Part shown: positions 1-9,365 of the stretch, piece after piece
Numbering within the stretch: the first letter of the stretch is position 1
Layout of the letters: each line of letters starts with the position of its first letter
Origin: an uncultured Rikenellaceae bacterium
GTDB taxonomy: Bacteria > Bacteroidota > Bacteroidia > Bacteroidales > Rikenellaceae
Length of the DNA: 64,000 bases
Direction: 5' to 3'
Assembly (NCBI GenBank): GCA_944415565.1
Contig: CALYBQ010000005.1
Coordinates: 42,061 to 106,060, forward strand
Program-made: the position numbers and the translations under genes
Notes under the pieces: generated by a model
The model's database searches: none
Told to the model about the DNA's origin: nothing
The model's input: the letters and a program-made list of their open reading frames with translations, nothing else

Positions 1-402
1 CACGATAGCTACCGTCAATATCCCCATATCCTTAGCCGCACGCGCTATGATAGGTGCAGCGCCCGTACCCGTTCCTCCGCCCATACCGGCCGTAACGAAC
101 AGCATCTTCGCTCCTTCGGACTTCAGTATATCCGTTATCTTATCGAGACTCTCTATGGCTGCGGCCTTGCCTTTTTCCGGCTTGTTCCCGGCACCGAGCC
201 CCTCTCCGATCTGCACCTTGATGGGGACCATGCTGCGGTTAAGCGCCTGCTTGTCCGTATTGCATACCATGAACGACACGTCTTTGATCCCAAGGTCGTA
301 CATATGGTTCACGGCATTGCCTCCCGCACCGCCGATACCGGCAACCATTATCATCGAAGGCTCGACCTTCTCTATGTCAAACTCTATAAGTTCGTCAATC
401 AT
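1..402 (-). CDS. ftsZ: Cell division protein FtsZ, N-terminal part (gene cut by window edge)
   Basis: This is the tubulin-like GTPase that polymerises into the Z ring at midcell. Only the first 134 residues are in the window; the rest lies beyond base 1. The N-terminal nucleotide-binding glycines (GIGGAGGN, residues 22-29) and the tubulin signature GGGTGTG (108-114) are both present. The ATG at 402 follows a purine-rich AAAGG and begins 18 bp after the ftsA stop, so it is the last visible gene of the dcw operon. Identification is secure; the product is truncated only by the window. Confidence 0.97.
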   Translation of the reverse strand, partial: MIDELIEFDIEKVEPSMIMVAGIGGAGGNAVNHMYDLGIKDVSFMVCNTDKQALNRSMVPIKVQIGEGLGAGNKPEKGKAAAIESLDKITDILKSEGAKMLFVTAGMGGGTGTGAAPIIARAAKDMGILTVAIV

Positions 403-420
403 CGCCTTTCGTTTTGCAGG

Positions 421-1881
421 TTAAATGGTGCTGTCGTCATCGAGTACGTCGAAATCGAACGTCTTCTCGAACTTATCCTTAAGGGCTCCGAAAAGACCCT
501 TTTTCTTCTTCTTTTTCGGCTTGTACGAATCGTCGTCGAAGAAACCGTCGTCATCGACCTCCGGTTCCTCTATCTCCAACGGCTCGACATGCCTCTTACG
601 TTCGGGAACCTCCCTCTCCACTACCGGAACGGTCTCCTTGGGTTTTACGATATTGCGCGGCTTACGCTCGGCAGCGGATGTCGAAGCCGATACCCCGGCT
701 TCGAGCGCCTGTACGAGTATGCCGACCACGGTCGAAAGCCTCGGATCCGCAACTTTTTCTTTCGACTCCTCGTCTATATGTATGTCCGGACAAGCGATAC
801 GTGTTTCGAGTCCCGTGCGCTGTTCCACCATAGTTTTTATGGCGTTCAGCAAGGCGCAACCGCCCGTAAGCACTATCCCCGCGCTCAACTTTCCTTCGTA
901 TCCCGAATCCTTTATCTCTTCGGTTATGTAATCCACGAGGTCGAACAGTCGCGCCTCGATAATCGACGCAAGGTTTTTGAACGATATTTCTTTATGGTCG
1001 CTCGGGGTACGCCCCGGAACCTTTATGAGTTTCTCTCCGTCTACCATCGAAGGTACTGCACAACCGTACTTAACCTTCAACTCCTCGACATAACGCTCCA
1101 TGATGCCATACGAACGAATATCCTTGTTGATGGCTTCCGCCCCCATAGGGATCACACCGAGGTAACGCACAATGCCTCCCTGATATATACATATGTCGGT
1201 CGTACCCGTGCCTATGTCCACGACGGCCACGCCCAAATCCTTCTCGTCAGGGAAAGTAACCGCTTCAGCGGTCGCCAGAGCATTTATGAACAACTTGGAT
1301 TGTTTTATCTCGACTTTCTGCAACGCTTTCGTAAGGCGCGAGGTTATATTGTTCTCGCCCACAATAAGGTTGAACGTGGAACCGAGCGTCTTGCCGAACA
1401 TGCCCACCGGATCGAGAACCTCCTCGTCTTCGTCCACCACGTAAAGCTGGGGGATGATATGCAGCAACGTATAGCCGTCAGGGGCCTTCACATTACGCAT
1501 ACTGTCGTTCAGCTTTCTCACGTCGTCTTCGCTGATCTCGCCGTCCTTACCTGCAACATGCACATAATAAGGATGTTTAGCACACTTCACATGACTTCCC
1601 GATATACCTGTAACGGCCTCGGATACGGTGATTCCCAGCCGCTCCTCGATAGCCGCGACAGCCTCCTTCACCGACTGCGCCGCCTGCTCGACATTCTTCA
1701 CCTCGCCTCGCGAAACGCCCTTGCTTTCACGGATCTCGACATCTTCGACCCTGACCTTACCGTCCGCACCCATAGTGCCGGCAGCTACGGCGACGTTACC
1801 GCTGCCAAGGTCGATAGCTACAATGTAATTCTTGTTTTCCACTTTATTTAGATGCTCTTGTTTATACTCAATCTGCCGCAC
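421..1881 (-). CDS. ftsA: Cell division protein FtsA
   Basis: This is the actin-like ATPase that tethers FtsZ to the inner membrane and links it to late divisome proteins. The fold starts with the phosphate-1 motif AIDLGSGN near residue 23 and contains the DIGTGTTD phosphate-2 motif in the middle. After about residue 400 comes a charged linker with a lysine run and an amphipathic end (GLFGALKDKF), a likely membrane-targeting helix. The ATG at 1881 sits 1 bp after the ftsQ stop. A GTG at 1842 (VENKNYI) is an alternative start that would trim 13 residues with no family match. At 486 residues it is longer than the E. coli protein because of the linker. Confidence 0.96.
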   Translation of the reverse strand: MRQIEYKQEHLNKVENKNYIVAIDLGSGNVAVAAGTMGADGKVRVEDVEIRESKGVSRGEVKNVEQAAQSVKEAVAAIEERLGITVSEAVTGISGSHVKCAKHPYYVHVAGKDGEISEDDVRKLNDSMRNVKAPDGYTLLHIIPQLYVVDEDEEVLDPVGMFGKTLGSTFNLIVGENNITSRLTKALQKVEIKQSKLFINALATAEAVTFPDEKDLGVAVVDIGTGTTDICIYQGGIVRYLGVIPMGAEAINKDIRSYGIMERYVEELKVKYGCAVPSMVDGEKLIKVPGRTPSDHKEISFKNLASIIEARLFDLVDYITEEIKDSGYEGKLSAGIVLTGGCALLNAIKTMVEQRTGLETRIACPDIHIDEESKEKVADPRLSTVVGILVQALEAGVSASTSAAERKPRNIVKPKETVPVVEREVPERKRHVEPLEIEEPEVDDDGFFDDDSYKPKKKKKKGLFGALKDKFEKTFDFDVLDDDSTI

Positions 1882-1882
1882 C

Positions 1883-2719
1883 TCACTTGGTGCACACCAC
1901 CTGCCCGTCGTACTTCAGGTTGATATACCTGTAATTGTCCCACCCTTCGTAAGGCAGGACGTTGCGGTAGAACAACATGAGCCGGTCGAGCTTTTTCGGA
2001 ACGTCGGCGAGTGTGCCGAGGCCCACCACGAAATTGCCTATACGGGGAACGATCTCTATTTCGGGTTCCCTCCATCGGCCGTGCGTGCCCTTATCCGTCA
2101 CAACGATCTGAACGATCTGCGAGTTCCAAAAATTGTCTTCTGCGGTCAATGTTACAAAATTAATGAGATTAAGCATAAAAGCGTAATCCTGACGCCCCTT
2201 TTTTTCAGCATCGTCTATCGAATCGTCCAAACTGCCGTAAAAACCCCTCTCGAAAGGCATTTTAAAACTCCCGGTTATCACCGGCACACGCATCGCGCTG
2301 CCGAACGGGACCGGCAATATCCAGTTATCGTCCGAATAATAGAAATTATACCCGTTGTCGGTACTGAAACGCGCCACGGGTTTTCGCTGCGAAAGCTCTA
2401 CATGCAGCACCCCGCGCATATCCGAGAACACCCTAACGTCTTTTACGAACGGCTTACCGGCGATCAACTGCCGTATCCGCTCCGTATTCACGCCCGACAT
2501 CTCGGTATTCACGAGATCCGAGCCCAATTCGCCCAACCACTCCGACACCATCTTTTCCGACACCACATGCACCTTGTGCGCGTCACGTATCCTCACTTCG
2601 ACCTTCTCAACACGAAGCTGCTCCTTCTCCTTACGGTTCAGCCCGGAAGCAAAGACGAAGTAAGCCACTATGACACACCACATGGCAACACTCAAGACGA
2701 TATAGAGCAATCTTTTCAC
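1883..2719 (-). CDS. ftsQ: Cell division protein FtsQ/DivIB family
   Basis: This is a bitopic divisome protein that connects FtsA/FtsZ-side assembly to the periplasmic FtsL and septal synthase. It has a short cytoplasmic start, one transmembrane helix at about residues 4-25, then a POTRA-like segment and a beta domain ending with the motif YINLKYDGQVVCTK, typical of FtsQ C-termini. It overlaps murC by 4 bp (ATGA), so the pair is probably translationally coupled, and lies 1 bp from ftsA. The sequence is divergent, as is usual for FtsQ; its position between murC and ftsA supports the call. Confidence 0.92.
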   Translation of the reverse strand: MKRLLYIVLSVAMWCVIVAYFVFASGLNRKEKEQLRVEKVEVRIRDAHKVHVVSEKMVSEWLGELGSDLVNTEMSGVNTERIRQLIAGKPFVKDVRVFSDMRGVLHVELSQRKPVARFSTDNGYNFYYSDDNWILPVPFGSAMRVPVITGSFKMPFERGFYGSLDDSIDDAEKKGRQDYAFMLNLINFVTLTAEDNFWNSQIVQIVVTDKGTHGRWREPEIEIVPRIGNFVVGLGTLADVPKKLDRLMLFYRNVLPYEGWDNYRYINLKYDGQVVCTK

Positions 2720-4143
2720 TTCAACGGCGTCTTATATTTATCCGACAACATACGGGCTATCGGGGCACACCACGCGTCAATGTCGCCCGCCCCGAAAGTA
2801 ACCACTACATCGAGGTCGCGCGACTCGAGTTCCCCCACTATATCCTCTTTACGCACTACCGAAACGGGGACCGTTACGTTACGCGCTATGAGTTCCGAGT
2901 CCACCCCCTCTATCGGCAGTTCGCGTGCGGGATATATCGGCAACAGCACCACCTCGTCGGCCATCGAGAGAGATTCGGCGAAACCCTCGTAAAAATCGCG
3001 TGTACGGGTGTAAAGGTGCGGTTGGAAAACGGCCGTCATCCTGCGCCCGGGGAACATGCGTTTGACCGAATTAATGGCGGCCGACAACTCCCTCGGATGG
3101 TGCGCGTAATCGTCCATATAGACCAACTCGGGCGTATTTATCCAAAATTCGAACCGGCGTTTCACTCCTGAAAATTCAGCGAGGGCCTTTTTCAACCGTT
3201 GTTCGTCGAACCCGGCCACCCACAACAGGGACGTCGCAGCTACGGCATTCTCTATGTTCACTATCCCCGGCACGCCGAGCGTACATCCCTCAACCACCCT
3301 GTCCGGGCAAACAATATCGAAGCGGTAATGTCCGCCCCCCAGCAGCTCTATATTTCGTGCGTGGAAATCCGCAGGTCCGTCAAGCGAATAGCTGTAAACG
3401 CTGACTCCCGCCGGATGCGCGACCTCGGTCCCCTGTTTCAAAATCAACGCCCCACCCGGTTTTATCTGTGCAGCGAACTGCGAGAAAGCCTCTTTCAACG
3501 CCGCATGCGTACCGTATATGTCCAGATGATCAGCATCGGTCGATGTAATGACGGCCGCATCGGGAAAAAGCCGCAGGAACGAACGGTCGAACTCGTCGGC
3601 CTCCACAGCCAGACGAGAGCCGTCTCCCAGTACCAGATTACTGCCGAAATTCTTCGAAATACCACCGAGGAAAGCGCTGCCGCTCCCATCGCCTCCCATA
3701 TTCACATGGCCGGTTACGGAGTCTGTGCCGCCCCGTGCAGCGACATGGTTGAGCCATGCGGTCAATGTCGTAGTCGTGGTCTTGCCATGCGTGCCGGCTA
3801 CAGCCATTACATACTTGCCATCGGCAATGTGTCCGAGCATCTCGGAACGTTTCTCCACCTTGAAACCGTTCTCCCTGAACCATACCAACTCGGCGTGGTC
3901 GGCCGGAACGGCGGGGGTGAAAACCACCAGTGTCGTCTCCGGATCACGGAATCCGGCAGGGACAAGGTTCACATCCTCATCGAAATGTATCGCCGCACCC
4001 TCTTTCTCAAGTTCTGCCGTCAGCGGGGTCCGTGTACGGTCATAACCGGCCACTCGTCGGCCCTCGTGCATGAAATAACGCGCGATGGCACTCATCCCGA
4101 TACCGCCTATTCCCAAAAAATATATGTTCTCAACGGGCTTCAT
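2716..4143 (-). CDS. murC: UDP-N-acetylmuramate--L-alanine ligase MurC
   Basis: Cytoplasmic ATP-dependent ligase that adds L-Ala to UDP-MurNAc, the first amino-acid step of peptidoglycan precursor synthesis. The N-terminal Rossmann domain starts GIGGIGMS (residues 11-18). The Mur-ligase P-loop GTHGKTTT is at 117-124, and the late motif with YAHHPRE is visible. Its 475 residues match the family. The start overlaps the end of murG by 4 bp and its own stop overlaps ftsQ by 4 bp, the tightest stretch of the dcw operon. Confidence 0.97.
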   Translation of the reverse strand: MKPVENIYFLGIGGIGMSAIARYFMHEGRRVAGYDRTRTPLTAELEKEGAAIHFDEDVNLVPAGFRDPETTLVVFTPAVPADHAELVWFRENGFKVEKRSEMLGHIADGKYVMAVAGTHGKTTTTTLTAWLNHVAARGGTDSVTGHVNMGGDGSGSAFLGGISKNFGSNLVLGDGSRLAVEADEFDRSFLRLFPDAAVITSTDADHLDIYGTHAALKEAFSQFAAQIKPGGALILKQGTEVAHPAGVSVYSYSLDGPADFHARNIELLGGGHYRFDIVCPDRVVEGCTLGVPGIVNIENAVAATSLLWVAGFDEQRLKKALAEFSGVKRRFEFWINTPELVYMDDYAHHPRELSAAINSVKRMFPGRRMTAVFQPHLYTRTRDFYEGFAESLSMADEVVLLPIYPARELPIEGVDSELIARNVTVPVSVVRKEDIVGELESRDLDVVVTFGAGDIDAWCAPIARMLSDKYKTPLK

Positions 4144-5255
4144 CTTCTCTTCTGCAATTCATCTATTATAAAATCGGCTATCCGGTCCGCCGAATCGGGG
4201 ATGGCCAATTTCAGTATATTGGTTGTCAATTCTTGCATGCGGGCACTGTCTCCCAAAAGCTCGACCGCAGCGGGTATCACCTTTTCGACGGCTTCCGCGT
4301 CCCTGACCATCAGCGCAGCGCCTTTGTTGACAAGAGCCATCGCGTTCTTGGTCTGGTGGTCCTCAGCCACATTGGGCGACGGCACAAATATCACAGGTTT
4401 GCCTACGAGGCTAAGTTCCGATACGGAACCGGCCCCGGAACGGGATACGACCACATCCGCAGCGGCATAGGCGTAATCCATCCGCTCGATGAACGCCCCG
4501 CGCCAAATCCCGGCGCTGCTTCGTTCAGCCATGAAAGCATCCATCTCTTTCTCGTAATACTTACCGGTCTGCCATATCACCTGCACTTTACCTTCGCGCG
4601 TTATCTCGTCCACCCAACGTTTCATTGCCTCGTTCAGTGTCCGCGTACCGAGGCTTCCGCCGACAATCAAGACAACAGGTTTCGCCACGTCGAATCCGAA
4701 ATACTCCAATGCTTCGGCCCTCTTCGATGAGACATCGGAGAAATTCCCGCGCAGCGGATTCCCCGTCATCACCACCTTCTCGGCCGGGAAAAAACGTTCC
4801 ATTCCGTCATACGCCACGCAAATCTTACGCGCACGCTTCCCCAGCAACTTATTCGTCATCCCGGCATACGAATTCTGCTCCTGTATCAGCGTAGGTATTC
4901 CCATCCTCTGGGCGCTCCAAAGGACCGGCCCGCTGGCATACCCGCCGAACCCGACCACCATGTCGGCCCCGAACTCGCGTATTATCCTGCGCGACATCAA
5001 CAGGCTGCGCCTCAACTTGAAAGGCAGTTTCAAATTGCTTAGGCTCAACTTGCGCTGCAATCCCGCTACGGGCAATCCCTTTATCTCATACCCTAATGCC
5101 GGGACCTTCTCCATCTCCATTTTCCCCTCGGCCCCGACGAACAACAACTCCACTGAGTCGCCCAATTTACGTTTCAACGCCTCGGCCACAGCCACAGCCG
5201 GATATATGTGACCTCCGGTCCCACCGCCGCTGAGTATTATCTTATATCGTTCCAT
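4140..5255 (-). CDS. murG: UDP-GlcNAc:lipid I GlcNAc transferase MurG
   Basis: Membrane-associated GT28 enzyme that converts lipid I into lipid II on the inner face of the cytoplasmic membrane. The glycine loop GGGTGGH (residues 10-16) begins the acceptor-binding domain, QEQN is at 126-129, and the donor-binding domain carries SRSGAG (271-276) and EDHQ (298-301). The length (371) is normal. It lies between ftsW (19 bp gap) and murC (4 bp overlap) in the dcw operon. Confidence 0.97.
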   Translation of the reverse strand: MERYKIILSGGGTGGHIYPAVAVAEALKRKLGDSVELLFVGAEGKMEMEKVPALGYEIKGLPVAGLQRKLSLSNLKLPFKLRRSLLMSRRIIREFGADMVVGFGGYASGPVLWSAQRMGIPTLIQEQNSYAGMTNKLLGKRARKICVAYDGMERFFPAEKVVMTGNPLRGNFSDVSSKRAEALEYFGFDVAKPVVLIVGGSLGTRTLNEAMKRWVDEITREGKVQVIWQTGKYYEKEMDAFMAERSSAGIWRGAFIERMDYAYAAADVVVSRSGAGSVSELSLVGKPVIFVPSPNVAEDHQTKNAMALVNKGAALMVRDAEAVEKVIPAAVELLGDSARMQELTTNILKLAIPDSADRIADFIIDELQKRR

Positions 5256-5274
5256 TAGTTAAACTATTTTGCGA

Positions 5275-6558
5275 TTATTTCCCCGAAACCTCTTCTTTCG
5301 CCGTCTGCAACGAGCGTTCGTGCATCTGCCTGCTTATGCCGAGTATCATCCCGAGAGCCAGAGACGTGAATACGAGCGACGACCCCCCCATACTGATAAG
5401 CGGCAGCGTCTGTCCCGTCACCGGGAACAATCCGACCGACACCATCATATTTATGAATGCCTGCATCACTATCATTATCCCCAACCCCAGCACCAGAAGG
5501 CTCGGGAACACCCTCTCGCATTTGCGCGATATCATAACAGTGCGGAAGAACAGCCACAGATACAACGCCAGCACCACGATCCCTCCCACAAGGCCGTACT
5601 CCTCGATTATGAAAGCATATGCGAAGTCGGAATACGAGTGCGGCAGGTTTGCCCTTTGGGTACTGTTACCCGGACCCTTTCCAATGATGCCGCCGGAAGC
5701 TATCGCTATCTTAGCCTGCCGCTCCTGCAAGTCATCCACCTCCGTCTGCGTATCGACCTGCTCTATCGGGGCGAAAGCCTTGAGACGATTTATCCACGTT
5801 TTGCCTCGGCCGGAACCCGACATCGCCATCACCGATACGAAAAGTATCCCGACCAGCATCACCAACACAACGAGCTTCATAAGCTCCCTCACCTTAACAC
5901 GCCCCACATACAACATCACGAGACACGTCACGAATATCATCATAGCGGTCGAAAGGCTCGAAAAGACGATTATCCCGCACGCCAGCGCGACAGGCACAAG
6001 CAACGGAACGGCCGTATCGCGTATGATCTCGATATTTTTGCGTTTCTGCCTCTCCGACAAACTCGAATAAGGTATGGCGATCACAGGAAAGAGCCGCGCA
6101 TTAGCGATGGTATTCTGCTTCTTCGCGAGGGCCTTCGCCAACATCATCACCACCGTAACCCTAAGGAAGTCGGAAGGCTGGAAAGTATAGCCGGTCCCCG
6201 GAATACGCAGCCAGCGCGAAGCGTCGTTAAGGTCTACGCCCACGAAGAAGGTAAGCGCCATCAATCCGAGCGCACAGACGAACAACAGCCTCGTATATTT
6301 GGCATAAGCCTGATAATTGACCCGATGCACGAAAAATATCGTAACGAACCCTATTATCTGAAAAATGAACTGCCGGGACACATAGTGCATCGTATCCCCG
6401 CCCGCCTCTTTGTAAGCCATCGAAGCAGTGGAGGAATAGACGACCAACAGCGACACTATGGCCAGAGCCACTATGACCACCCATAGCGCCCTGTCGCCGC
6501 CGAACATACTCGCCGACAATCGGGGAATACGAACTGTCTTATTGTCCTCGGTCTCCAT
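5275..6558 (-). CDS. ftsW: SEDS-family peptidoglycan glycosyltransferase FtsW
   Basis: Polytopic membrane protein that polymerises lipid II at the septum together with its partner PBP (ftsI in this operon). Multiple hydrophobic helices are visible, with the long extracytoplasmic loop after about residue 215 that contains GRGKTWINRL. The conserved late segment SMGGSSLV is near residue 365, before the last helix. 427 residues is slightly longer than the E. coli protein. It starts 5 bp from the murD stop. FtsW rather than RodA is inferred from the dcw position. Confidence 0.95.
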   Translation of the reverse strand: METEDNKTVRIPRLSASMFGGDRALWVVIVALAIVSLLVVYSSTASMAYKEAGGDTMHYVSRQFIFQIIGFVTIFFVHRVNYQAYAKYTRLLFVCALGLMALTFFVGVDLNDASRWLRIPGTGYTFQPSDFLRVTVVMMLAKALAKKQNTIANARLFPVIAIPYSSLSERQKRKNIEIIRDTAVPLLVPVALACGIIVFSSLSTAMMIFVTCLVMLYVGRVKVRELMKLVVLVMLVGILFVSVMAMSGSGRGKTWINRLKAFAPIEQVDTQTEVDDLQERQAKIAIASGGIIGKGPGNSTQRANLPHSYSDFAYAFIIEEYGLVGGIVVLALYLWLFFRTVMISRKCERVFPSLLVLGLGIMIVMQAFINMMVSVGLFPVTGQTLPLISMGGSSLVFTSLALGMILGISRQMHERSLQTAKEEVSGK

Positions 6559-6563
6559 CTATT

Positions 6564-7946
6564 CTATTTATGATTTTCCACCCACTGCTTGAACTGTCGG
6601 CCGCGGTCTTCGTAATTCCGGAACAGGTCAAAGCTCGCACATGCGGGCGACAGCAACACCACGTCACCCTCCGATGCCTCCTCCCTCGCAGCGGACATGG
6701 CCTCCTCCAACGAATGTGTATCCCTGATTACCGGCACAACTCCGTCGAACGCCTTCAGCAACTTCGCGTTGTCCACGCCCATGCAGACCAAAGCCTTTAC
6801 CTTCTCGCCAACGAGCCCTTTCAACGTATCGTAATCATTACCCTTGTCCGTTCCTCCGGCTATCCACACCGTAGGACGTACCATGCTGTCCAACGCATAC
6901 CACACGGCATCCGTATTGGTAGCTTTGGAATCGTTGACGTATGCCACACCGTCTATCTCGCCGGCCGGCTCCAAACGGTGTTCGACACCTCCGAAATCGG
7001 TCAGGGCTTTCCGAATGGCGTTATCAGGGACGCCTGCGGCCATTGCGGCCAACACGGCCGCCATGGCGTCGTAAGTATTATGCACCCCTTTTATTTTAAG
7101 GTCCGACAAAGGCATCGCAAAGCTCCTGTCGCCAACGACCGCGCAGAAATCATCGCCTGCCATATGCGCTCCCTGCCATTTAGCATTCTGGTGGCCGTAC
7201 CTCTCCATCAACTCATCGCGACCTTTCACCGTGAACGGCAACGTCCTCATCTGCAACTCACGGCGTTCCAGTTGAGCCCCCGTAACCGGATCGTCGGCAC
7301 AATACACAAACCAGTCGTCATACTCTTGGTTCTGTATTATCCTCATCTTGCTGTCGGCATACCGCTGCATGTCGTACCCATACCTGTCTAGATGGTCCGG
7401 CGTTATGTTCATCAGAACGGCTATATCGGCCTTGAACTCCTCCATGCCGTCGAGCTGAAAGCTGCTCAACTCCACCACATACCATTCGCGGTCGGCCTTA
7501 GCCACCTGATATGCGAGGCTGTCGCCGATATTGCCTGCCAATCCCACGTCGTAGCACCCCTCCTTGAAAATATTGTAAGTCAGGGTAGTGGTCGTAGTCT
7601 TGCCGTTCGAACCGGTTATGCACACGAACTTGGCGTTGGTGTAACGCGCCGCGAACTCTATCTCGGAGATAACAGGAATACCCCTATCCCTCAGCTTCAC
7701 TATCAGCGGAGCCGTATCGGGTATGCCGGGACTCTTAACCACCTCATCCGCACACAGTATCCTCTCTTCGCTATGTCCGCCCTCCTCGAACTCGACACCT
7801 TCGTCTTCAAGCGCCTTGCGGTATTTGTCCGCAATCTTGCCCGAATCGGAAAGAAACACTTTATGTCCGGCTTTTTTAGCCAGTACGGCGGTTCCGAAAC
7901 CGCTCTCACCTCCGCCTAAAACAACAAGTCTTGCCATTTCATTCAT
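6564..7946 (-). CDS. murD: UDP-MurNAc-L-Ala--D-Glu ligase MurD
   Basis: Cytoplasmic Mur ligase adding D-glutamate to UDP-MurNAc-L-Ala. An N-terminal UDP-binding Rossmann motif (VVLGGGESG) is followed by the ATP-binding GSNGKTTT (residues 112-119) and the MNITPDHLDRY segment common to Mur ligases. The C-terminal domain holds LLSPACASFD, a MurD hallmark. ATG at 7946 gives 460 residues; an ATG three codons later (MARLVVL, 7937) is an equally plausible start. Gap to ftsW is 5 bp and to mraY 34 bp. Confidence 0.96.
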   Translation of the reverse strand: MNEMARLVVLGGGESGFGTAVLAKKAGHKVFLSDSGKIADKYRKALEDEGVEFEEGGHSEERILCADEVVKSPGIPDTAPLIVKLRDRGIPVISEIEFAARYTNAKFVCITGSNGKTTTTTLTYNIFKEGCYDVGLAGNIGDSLAYQVAKADREWYVVELSSFQLDGMEEFKADIAVLMNITPDHLDRYGYDMQRYADSKMRIIQNQEYDDWFVYCADDPVTGAQLERRELQMRTLPFTVKGRDELMERYGHQNAKWQGAHMAGDDFCAVVGDRSFAMPLSDLKIKGVHNTYDAMAAVLAAMAAGVPDNAIRKALTDFGGVEHRLEPAGEIDGVAYVNDSKATNTDAVWYALDSMVRPTVWIAGGTDKGNDYDTLKGLVGEKVKALVCMGVDNAKLLKAFDGVVPVIRDTHSLEEAMSAAREEASEGDVVLLSPACASFDLFRNYEDRGRQFKQWVENHK

Positions 7947-7980
7947 ATTTTTTATTCACACCATATCGTCCCGTTCCGAC

Positions 7981-9228
7981 TTATCGTATCTTGAGCGTCA
8001 CGAGCGCTATCGCGGCGAGCAATAACTGTACTATCCAGAACCTTACGACTATCTTATTCTCCGGGAAGCCCTTCTTCTGATAATGGTGGTGCAACGGCGA
8101 CATAAGGAACACACGCCGTCCCTCTCCATACTTCTTTTTCGTATATTTGAAATAGGCCACCTGTATCACGACCGACATCCCCTCAACGAGAAACACGCCG
8201 CACAATATCGGCAACAACAACTCCTTGCGTATCAACAGCGCGAACGTGGCGATCATTCCTCCTATCGCGAGACTGCCCGTATCGCCCATGAATACCTGAG
8301 CGGGATAGCTGTTATACCAGATGAACCCTATCAGCGCCCCGAGGAAAGCGGCAGCGAACACCAACATCTCGCCGCTGTTCGGGATGTACATTATATTAAG
8401 ATAGTCGGCGTAAACGACGTGTCCGCCGAGATACGCCAGTATGCCGAGGGCTGCCACCACCGCAGCGGACACCCCGGCCGACAATCCGTCAAGCCCATCC
8501 GTAAGATTGGCCCCGTTCGACACGGCCGTAATGATGAATATTGCCGCCAGCACGTATATTATCCATGTCAGCGTATCGCCCCACTCTCCCTCAGCCGGAA
8601 CCAGCCAGTGGTAATCGAACTCGTTGTTCTTCACAAAAGGTATAGTGGTCTTTGCCGCCTTTTGCGCTTCGCCGAGGTAGACGTCGTGCTTCTGCCCGTT
8701 CTCCACGACCTCTATCACTTCGGCACACCCCGTATTCTGCGGCATCTTTTCCTTTATGACAATATCCGAACTCGCACACATCACCGTTCCGACTATCACT
8801 CCCAGTCCAACCTGTCCCACGATCTTGAACCTGCCGCTGAGTCCGTCCTTACGCTTGCGGAAGACCTTTATGTAATCGTCGAGAAAACCGATGGCTCCGA
8901 GCCATACGGTAGCGACTATCATCAACTGTATGTAGACGTTCGTCAGGTCCCCAAACAAAAGGATAGGGACGAGCACCGAAGCGAGTATGATTATCCCGCC
9001 CATGGTCGGCGTGCCTTTTTTCTGCATCTGCCCTTCGAGCCCCAGTTCGCGTATATCCTCGCCTATCTGCTTACGGCGCAACATGCCTATGACTTTTCCA
9101 CCGACGAGGATGGCCAGCAACAACGAGAAAATAATAGCCATCGCCGACCGGAACGTCAACGCCTGAAACATCGCCACACCGGGAATGTCGAAATGGTCTT
9201 TTAAAAAATCAATAAGATGGTAAAGCAT
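7981..9228 (-). CDS. mraY: Phospho-MurNAc-pentapeptide transferase MraY
   Basis: Polytopic inner-membrane enzyme that transfers phospho-MurNAc-pentapeptide to undecaprenyl phosphate, making lipid I. The family motifs are all present: KGTPTMGG (71-78), FLDDYIK (115-121), NLTDGLDGL (241-249) and the histidine motif SPLHHHYQ near residue 374. At 415 residues it is about 50 longer than the E. coli enzyme. The excess is a polar insertion at about 155-217 between transmembrane segments. It is separated from murE by 137 bp, the largest gap within the operon. Confidence 0.97.
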   Translation of the reverse strand: MLYHLIDFLKDHFDIPGVAMFQALTFRSAMAIIFSLLLAILVGGKVIGMLRRKQIGEDIRELGLEGQMQKKGTPTMGGIIILASVLVPILLFGDLTNVYIQLMIVATVWLGAIGFLDDYIKVFRKRKDGLSGRFKIVGQVGLGVIVGTVMCASSDIVIKEKMPQNTGCAEVIEVVENGQKHDVYLGEAQKAAKTTIPFVKNNEFDYHWLVPAEGEWGDTLTWIIYVLAAIFIITAVSNGANLTDGLDGLSAGVSAAVVAALGILAYLGGHVVYADYLNIMYIPNSGEMLVFAAAFLGALIGFIWYNSYPAQVFMGDTGSLAIGGMIATFALLIRKELLLPILCGVFLVEGMSVVIQVAYFKYTKKKYGEGRRVFLMSPLHHHYQKKGFPENKIVVRFWIVQLLLAAIALVTLKIR

Positions 9229-9365
9229 CGTCTATTCGTATCTGTTTTTTCGTTAATATTCTTTTTTGTCCGCATGTGGTGCATGAACTTATATTCGGTC
9301 CGGCAACCATCGCAATACATGAAAGTTGTCTTCACGGCCAATGCACCGCACCTGTCTCACACCAC

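Noticed and set aside
304..1851. 515-codon open frame on the plus strand across ftsA
   Set aside because: Antisense to ftsA; His/Arg/Tyr-rich composition, no domain, and ftsA is certain on the other strand.
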